Source: a virus
Direction: 5' to 3' (one strand)
DNA length: 42,087 bases
IMG/VR virus record: IMGVR_UViG_3300035703_000169
Location: 1-42,087 of that record
The notes beneath the pieces are model-generated. The model did not search any database. It was not told the DNA's origin and saw nothing but the letters and a program-made list of their open reading frames with translations. A program made the position numbers and the translations under genes. Below, one piece after another: positions 38,279 to 42,087 of the stretch; the stretch's first letter is position 1; each line of letters opens with the position of its first letter.

Positions 38279-40376
38279 TTTCGACGCGGCACGTCAGTTC
38301 TTCCAGGTCTTGCAAAAGCCCAAGAACGCCATCAGACTTCGCGCTTTCTATCCGTCAGGTCACCCTTTCAAGGCTGGTGATTCTGGCCGCAAGGCTGATC
38401 CATCACGATCGACCGTAGAAGACTGGCAAGCAGAAGGCCGCGGCGTTTATGTCGTCATCAATGACGGAGGCGACAACGATTCAGAAATCACCGCTTGCCG
38501 CGCCTTGTTCTGCGAATGGGATGATCGCCCCAAAGACTGGCAGGTCACCGCATGGCAGGAGCTTGGTCTGCCAGAACCCACCATGCAGGTGGACACCGGC
38601 GGCAAGTCCATTCACTCCTACTGGGTACTCTCACAGCCGATTGCCCCTGATGTGTGGCGCTCTCTGCAAAAGCGCCTCCTTGAACATGCTGACGCAGATC
38701 GCACGCTGAAAAACCCCTCGCGTGTCATGCGGCTGCCTGGCACGTTTCACATCGGCCCTGATGGCACCGTTGGCGAGCAGGTCTGCATCGTTCACCAATC
38801 AGACATCTACTACAGCCCCGAACAGCTAGAGGCTTGCTTGCCCGATGAACCGACACACACCAAGCTCGTACAAGCGCGCCAGTTCACTGATTACAAGCCA
38901 CACACACTCAGCGACATTCAAGACGCGCTGAATTGCATCCCATCCGCCGTGCCAAAGAAAGGCCAATACCCTTTCTTCCGGAATCTCATGTGGGGTCTCA
39001 TCGAGGCCGTTCGAGACGCTGGTGGCTCTGATGATCAGGCGATTGGCATGATGCGCCGCCACAGTCCTGATTTCGCAGAAGCCGAACAGGTCGCCCGCAG
39101 CAGCTACAGCTCGATCACAGCTGGCACCTTCTGGTACGTCGCCCGTGATCACGGCTGGCGGCCCGCTCGCGTTGTTCCCAATGTCACAGCCGACAACCCC
39201 ACTAGGGCCCTTGAGCCATCCGGCCGTCGCCTCACAAAGCTTGAAGCCGATGAGCTGCTGCAACAGCTCAGAGAGGCCAATAACCTTCGCTACAACGTAT
39301 TCACGCAACAGATCGAGCGGAACGGCAAAGTCCTAGAAGGCGCTGAGCACTATTACCTAGAGATCGCTGAAGCTGGCGGGAAAATCTCCAAGGAAGTGGC
39401 TCTCGACTGTTTAGTCAAGATCGCCAAGGCCAACCCATACGACCCCATCAAGAACTACCTCGATCACGTCGCAGCTCACATCCAACCCACCTACATCGAT
39501 CGACTGGCGTCCACGTACCTGCGCCCAGCTGATGCAGAACTGAAAGAGCCCACCCTCTACGACGACATGATCCGCTGCACCCTCATCGGCGCAGTACGGC
39601 GCGTCTATGAGCCAGGCAGCAAGCACGACAACGCCACCGTGCTGATGGGTGAGCAAGGCGCCCGCAAGTCATCGTTCTGGGCAGCTATCGGCGGCGAGTT
39701 CTTCTCCGATGCCCTACGTGACATCAGCTCAAAGGATGACCTGATGGTGCTGCACCGCTCTTGGATCATGGAGTGGGCTGAGCTGGATCACCTCACAAGC
39801 AAAAAGCACGCCGGCCAAGTCAAGGCGTTCCTGAGCCAGTCCACGGACATGTTCCGCGTGCCCTACGGCAAGGCCACTGAAGCCTTCCCACGCCGTTGCA
39901 TCATCGTCGGCTCCACCAATCGTGACAGCGGCTTTTTGGTGGACGAGACCGGCAACCGGCGCTTTTGGGTGATCCCTGTCACCTGCACGCTTGCCAAGCC
40001 CATTGACGTTTCATCCTTACTCAAGGAGCGTGACGCAATCTGGAGCGCTGCTGTAGCCGCCTACCGCAATGGTGAGCCCAGCGTTCTGACCGCTGAGCAA
40101 GAGGCGCAGGTGGCTGAGCAGAACGAGAACTATCTGGTGGAGTCGCCATGGCGCACGCCGATTGAGGCATGGCTTATCGCGCCCCTCAACGCCCGCAAGG
40201 AGATCACCACTGACGTGCTGCTGGCTGAAGCCATTCTCAAGCCGGTGGAGCGGCAGACCCGCTCAGATCAGATGCAGGTGGCAAGCATCCTGCGGGACTT
40301 GGGCTACCAACGCAGACGCCAGCGACTCGCTGGCGTTCTCAAATGGGTCTACTTTCGAGACAGGCAAGTCTCGTGA
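38253..40376 (+). CDS. Primase-helicase (RepB-like primase plus VapE/VirE-type ATPase)
   Basis: 707 aa. Residues about 30-190 hold a primase-like domain: FYPSGHPFKAGDSGRKADPS, GRGVYVVINDGG, LFCEWDDRPKDWQ, VDTGGKSIHSYWVLSQPI and LKNPSRVMRLPGTFH. Residues about 430-640 are a VapE-type ATPase: Walker A-like GEQGARKSS (466-474), EWAELDHLTSKKHAGQVKAF, then VGSTNRDSGFLVDETGNRRF. The Walker loop has Arg where Gly usually precedes Lys. This is probably the replication initiator, next to the repeat-rich segment that follows it. Confidence 0.85.
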   Translation: MTTLQKSIDFDAARQFFQVLQKPKNAIRLRAFYPSGHPFKAGDSGRKADPSRSTVEDWQAEGRGVYVVINDGGDNDSEITACRALFCEWDDRPKDWQVTAWQELGLPEPTMQVDTGGKSIHSYWVLSQPIAPDVWRSLQKRLLEHADADRTLKNPSRVMRLPGTFHIGPDGTVGEQVCIVHQSDIYYSPEQLEACLPDEPTHTKLVQARQFTDYKPHTLSDIQDALNCIPSAVPKKGQYPFFRNLMWGLIEAVRDAGGSDDQAIGMMRRHSPDFAEAEQVARSSYSSITAGTFWYVARDHGWRPARVVPNVTADNPTRALEPSGRRLTKLEADELLQQLREANNLRYNVFTQQIERNGKVLEGAEHYYLEIAEAGGKISKEVALDCLVKIAKANPYDPIKNYLDHVAAHIQPTYIDRLASTYLRPADAELKEPTLYDDMIRCTLIGAVRRVYEPGSKHDNATVLMGEQGARKSSFWAAIGGEFFSDALRDISSKDDLMVLHRSWIMEWAELDHLTSKKHAGQVKAFLSQSTDMFRVPYGKATEAFPRRCIIVGSTNRDSGFLVDETGNRRFWVIPVTCTLAKPIDVSSLLKERDAIWSAAVAAYRNGEPSVLTAEQEAQVAEQNENYLVESPWRTPIEAWLIAPLNARKEITTDVLLAEAILKPVERQTRSDQMQVASILRDLGYQRRRQRLAGVLKWVYFRDRQVS

Positions 40377-40644
40377 GTCTCACCTTGAGACTGGCCTTCT
40401 GTTCCCACCTGCGGCGACTGGGTGGGAACACCGAGAACCCAGCTGTGCACACCGTTGTTCCTATTGTTCCCATGTTCCTACTTAAGTAATGGATGTAATA
40501 GAAAGAGTAGGTAGGGGGGGGGTACAGGGGAAAGGGAAACTCTGTAAGGGAGATGGGAACGGTGGGAACTAGGAACAGGTTCAGTCTCACCTCGGCTCAC
40601 GCCGAAACCAGTACGCTGGGGCCTTCACTCCGCTCTCACCGGAC
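40377..40644. other. Non-coding repeat cluster, candidate replication origin
   Basis: About 270 bases without a credible gene, following the primase-helicase. GTTCCCACC (40401-40409) and GGTGGGAAC (40421-40429) form a perfect 9-base inverted repeat; GGTGGGAAC recurs at 40561-40569. Related GTTCC or GGAAC words lie at 40457, 40466, 40474, 40555 and 40572. An A+T-rich patch (about 40478-40512) and a G run (40514-40522) lie between the left and right groups. This looks like iterons flanking an unwinding element. Confidence 0.5.
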
Positions 40645-41256
40645 GTGCCATCACTTCCCGACGGCGGCCTGCCTGAGCAGGTCATCCCGTGCCTTGAGCC
40701 TCACTTCCACATCCACCGCGAAGTCACAGGGCTGCACCCTTCCGGCAAACGCCTCAGAATCGACGCCATCGCTGTTCCGCGTGACCCCTCGCAATGGGCT
40801 CGCCAAGACATTGCCCTTGGCATTGAGTTCAAGCGATCAACAGCCAAGGGCCGAGGTGACAGCAGCCGCGTCATCCGACAGTGCCTTGACTACACGGTGG
40901 TGGACTGGAAAGGCTTTGGCACTGGCCTTCCGATCTTCTACTGCCCTGGCTTTGAGCAGGTTCGTGCCTGGCGTGATGCCCGTGAATGGACAGCGCACCG
41001 CTTTGTCGATGACGGTTTCCTAGGCGAATGGGTCGCTAACGATCCCCTCACTGACCAGCAGCAATTTCAAGCCGGCATGGGCTATGCCATTAGCGGCATC
41101 CTTGGCCAGCACAACGTTGGCGAATTGATCCACCGGGACCGTGATGGCTGGTCATTCATCAAGCACGGAGGAGGCTTTCACGTGCAATGGTGCGAACGCC
41201 GTGGCGTGTGCGACGCCAAGTTCAATCAGCTGAATCGAAAGATCGGTTCCGGCTAA
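40645..41256 (+). CDS. PD-(D/E)XK-like nuclease, hypothetical
   Basis: 203 aa, GTG start. LRIDAIAVPRDPSQWAR followed by ALGIEFKRSTAKGRG gives the Asp ... Glu-x-Lys spacing of the PD-(D/E)XK fold, then VIRQCLDYTVVDW and LPIFYCPGFEQVRAW. The C-terminal third is unassigned (HRDRDGWSFIKHGGGFHVQW). A nuclease of the restriction/repair type is likely, but the exact family is not recognised. It lies just after the origin candidate. Confidence 0.6.
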   Translation: MPSLPDGGLPEQVIPCLEPHFHIHREVTGLHPSGKRLRIDAIAVPRDPSQWARQDIALGIEFKRSTAKGRGDSSRVIRQCLDYTVVDWKGFGTGLPIFYCPGFEQVRAWRDAREWTAHRFVDDGFLGEWVANDPLTDQQQFQAGMGYAISGILGQHNVGELIHRDRDGWSFIKHGGGFHVQWCERRGVCDAKFNQLNRKIGSG

Positions 41257-41272
41257 CTCACGCCTTTTCACT

Positions 41273-41299
41273 GGTAGGGGTCAGGCTGCCGCCCCTACC
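41273..41299 (+). terminator. Perfect 8-bp hairpin between replication and structural genes
   Basis: GGTAGGGG (41273-41280) pairs with CCCCTACC (41292-41299) across an 11-base loop, ending eight bases before the next ATG. There is no T run, so this may be a weak terminator of the replication operon or a structure controlling translation of the downstream gene. Confidence 0.45.
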
Positions 41300-41307
41300 C
41301 TTGGCGC

Positions 41308-41976
41308 ATGGCAACCCTCACCCTCGACATCAAGTCAGAGCTGCCCAAGGCCATCAGGTGGACCGACACCATGACCAATCAGCTCCCCTTTGCCATTGCT
41401 CAGGCGCTCAACAGCGTGGGCTTTGACGCACGCACTGCACTGAAGGGCGCATCACGCACCTACTTCGACAAGCCCACCCCGTTCATCCAGAACGCATGGC
41501 GCGTGGAGAAGGCCAACAAGCGCAGCCTTGTGGTCACCGTGTTCCCTGAAGCCAAGCGTGAGCCATACCTGCGCGCCAACATCACAGGCGGCAGACGTGG
41601 CACCAAGCCATTCGAGGCCAAGTTCCTCGGAGAGGCCGCTGGAAGCCTCCCTGAGGGCTCCAAGCTCATCCCTGCGGTGTTGAGGCGCAACGCACAGGGG
41701 AACGTCTCTCTAGCCGCTCTCAGGCGCATCTCAGCGCAGATCGGTAAGCCAGGCCGTGGTGGCGTGTTCGTTGGCACGCCCAATGGCAGCAGCCGCCCAC
41801 CCGGCGTCTACCAGCGCGGCACCAAGGGCAGGCTCGTGCCCCTGTTCGTTGCAGTGCCCTCCGCCACCTATCGGCCGATCTTCCCGATCGTTGAGATCGG
41901 CACCAAGGTGGCTGAGCGGCGCTTCGGTCGCTACCTGCGCACCAGCCTGGAGCGGGCTGTCGCCAGCGCCAAGTAG
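41308..41976 (+). CDS. Structural protein, minor tail Z-like
   Basis: 222 aa. LPFAIAQALNSVGFDARTAL, then RTYFDKPTPFIQNAWRVEKA, LVVTVFPEAKREPYLRANIT and KPFEAKFLGEA is a pattern I associate with gpZ-like minor tail or head-completion proteins. The C-terminus (FPIVEIGTKVAERRFGRYLR) is basic. No Shine-Dalgarno is visible. Joined across the genome ends it sits directly before the terminase genes, so it is probably the first late structural gene rather than part of the replication unit. Confidence 0.5.
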   Translation: MATLTLDIKSELPKAIRWTDTMTNQLPFAIAQALNSVGFDARTALKGASRTYFDKPTPFIQNAWRVEKANKRSLVVTVFPEAKREPYLRANITGGRRGTKPFEAKFLGEAAGSLPEGSKLIPAVLRRNAQGNVSLAALRRISAQIGKPGRGGVFVGTPNGSSRPPGVYQRGTKGRLVPLFVAVPSATYRPIFPIVEIGTKVAERRFGRYLRTSLERAVASAK

Positions 41977-42074
41977 GCGGCTATCACGGCAGCGTTATGG
42001 GCTCATTGAAGGGATCGCCCAGATCGACTGCGCCGCAAGGGATCTCACGGGTCCCTCCCGCCAAATCTATCGGG
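41977..42074 (+). other. Right-end non-coding segment
   Basis: About 100 bases between the Z-like gene and the terminal repeat. It contains the word GGGATC twice (42009-42014 and 42040-42045) and GGGTCCCTCCCG near 42049. It forms the left half of the presumed cos region when the ends are joined. No convincing gene is seen. Confidence 0.45.
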
Positions 42075-42087
42075 GGTGATCGCAAAC
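42075..42087. repeat. 13-base terminal direct repeat, right copy
   Basis: Right-hand copy of the 13 bases found at positions 1-13. Joining the ends through one copy gives a CGGGG...CCCCG flanked site 130-150 bases ahead of the small terminase gene, the same relative place as cosN in lambda. Confidence 0.75.

Noticed and set aside
40553-41023. 156-aa plus-strand frame overlapping the PD-(D/E)XK gene
   Set aside because: Ser/Thr/Arg-rich, covers the repeat cluster, and is the out-of-frame reading of a clear gene.
1-42087. tRNA genes, CRISPR arrays, insertion sequences and integrase
   Set aside because: I looked for tRNA arm signatures, regularly spaced repeats, transposase motifs and recombinase signatures and saw none convincing.

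Overview
The window looks like a complete genome of a tailed double-stranded DNA phage with a lambda-like (siphovirus-type) virion plan and probably a cyanobacterial (Synechococcus/Cyanobium-like) host. The first and last 13 bases are identical, so the sequence closes on itself or ends at a cos site. The host inference rests on several points: tail and small genes of types I recall from cyanophages, a small NblA/Ycf18-like gene, lineage-typical small proteins in the accessory region, and at least five copies of the cyanobacterial HIP1 octamer. The DNA is GC-rich and densely coding. I found no tRNA, integrase, CRISPR array or insertion sequence.

Layout. (1) 1-145 plus the right end: repeats and palindromes just upstream of the small terminase, a cos-like packaging region. 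(2) 146-8862, plus strand: small and large terminase (gpNu1/gpA type), gpW-like connector, portal, a prohead protease fused to an HK97-type capsid protein, small head and connector genes, tail terminator, major tail protein. (3) 8875-23598: tail assembly chaperone with a -1 frameshift, tape measure, tail-tip genes, a long J-like tail tip protein, two tube-like proteins that resemble each other, two large fibre proteins and a fibre chaperone. (4) 23598-25813: small conserved basic protein, holin candidates, bimodular endolysin (GH24 plus M15), dCTP deaminase-like enzyme, then a strong terminator.

(5) 25871-34124, the accessory region, mostly minus strand: a nearly continuous leftward chain of about 20 tiny overlapping genes (31885 down to 27092), many joined by the same 8-base stop/start overlap. 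Two short plus-strand units interrupt the region: a frameshifted small gene plus HNH endonuclease, and the NblA-like gene. Both are divergent from a minus-strand unit, and the two intergenic spaces share a related 26-base motif. The minus strand then carries a recombination module: RecE-like exonuclease, RecT-like annealing protein, excisionase-like helix-turn-helix protein, SSB-like protein. (6) 34215-41256, plus strand: helicase/DNA methyltransferase fusion, second SF2 helicase, VRR-NUC nuclease, primase-helicase, a 270-base non-coding segment rich in GGGAAC/GTTCCC repeats (origin candidate), PD-(D/E)XK-like nuclease. (7) 41308-41976: a structural (gpZ-like) gene that precedes the terminase across the genome ends.

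Reading: late genes form one long rightward unit ending at the 25.85 kb terminator. Replication and methylation genes form a second rightward unit from a divergent promoter region at about 34.15 kb. Recombination and small accessory genes run leftward. Family names are from memory of motifs and gene order; no search was run.
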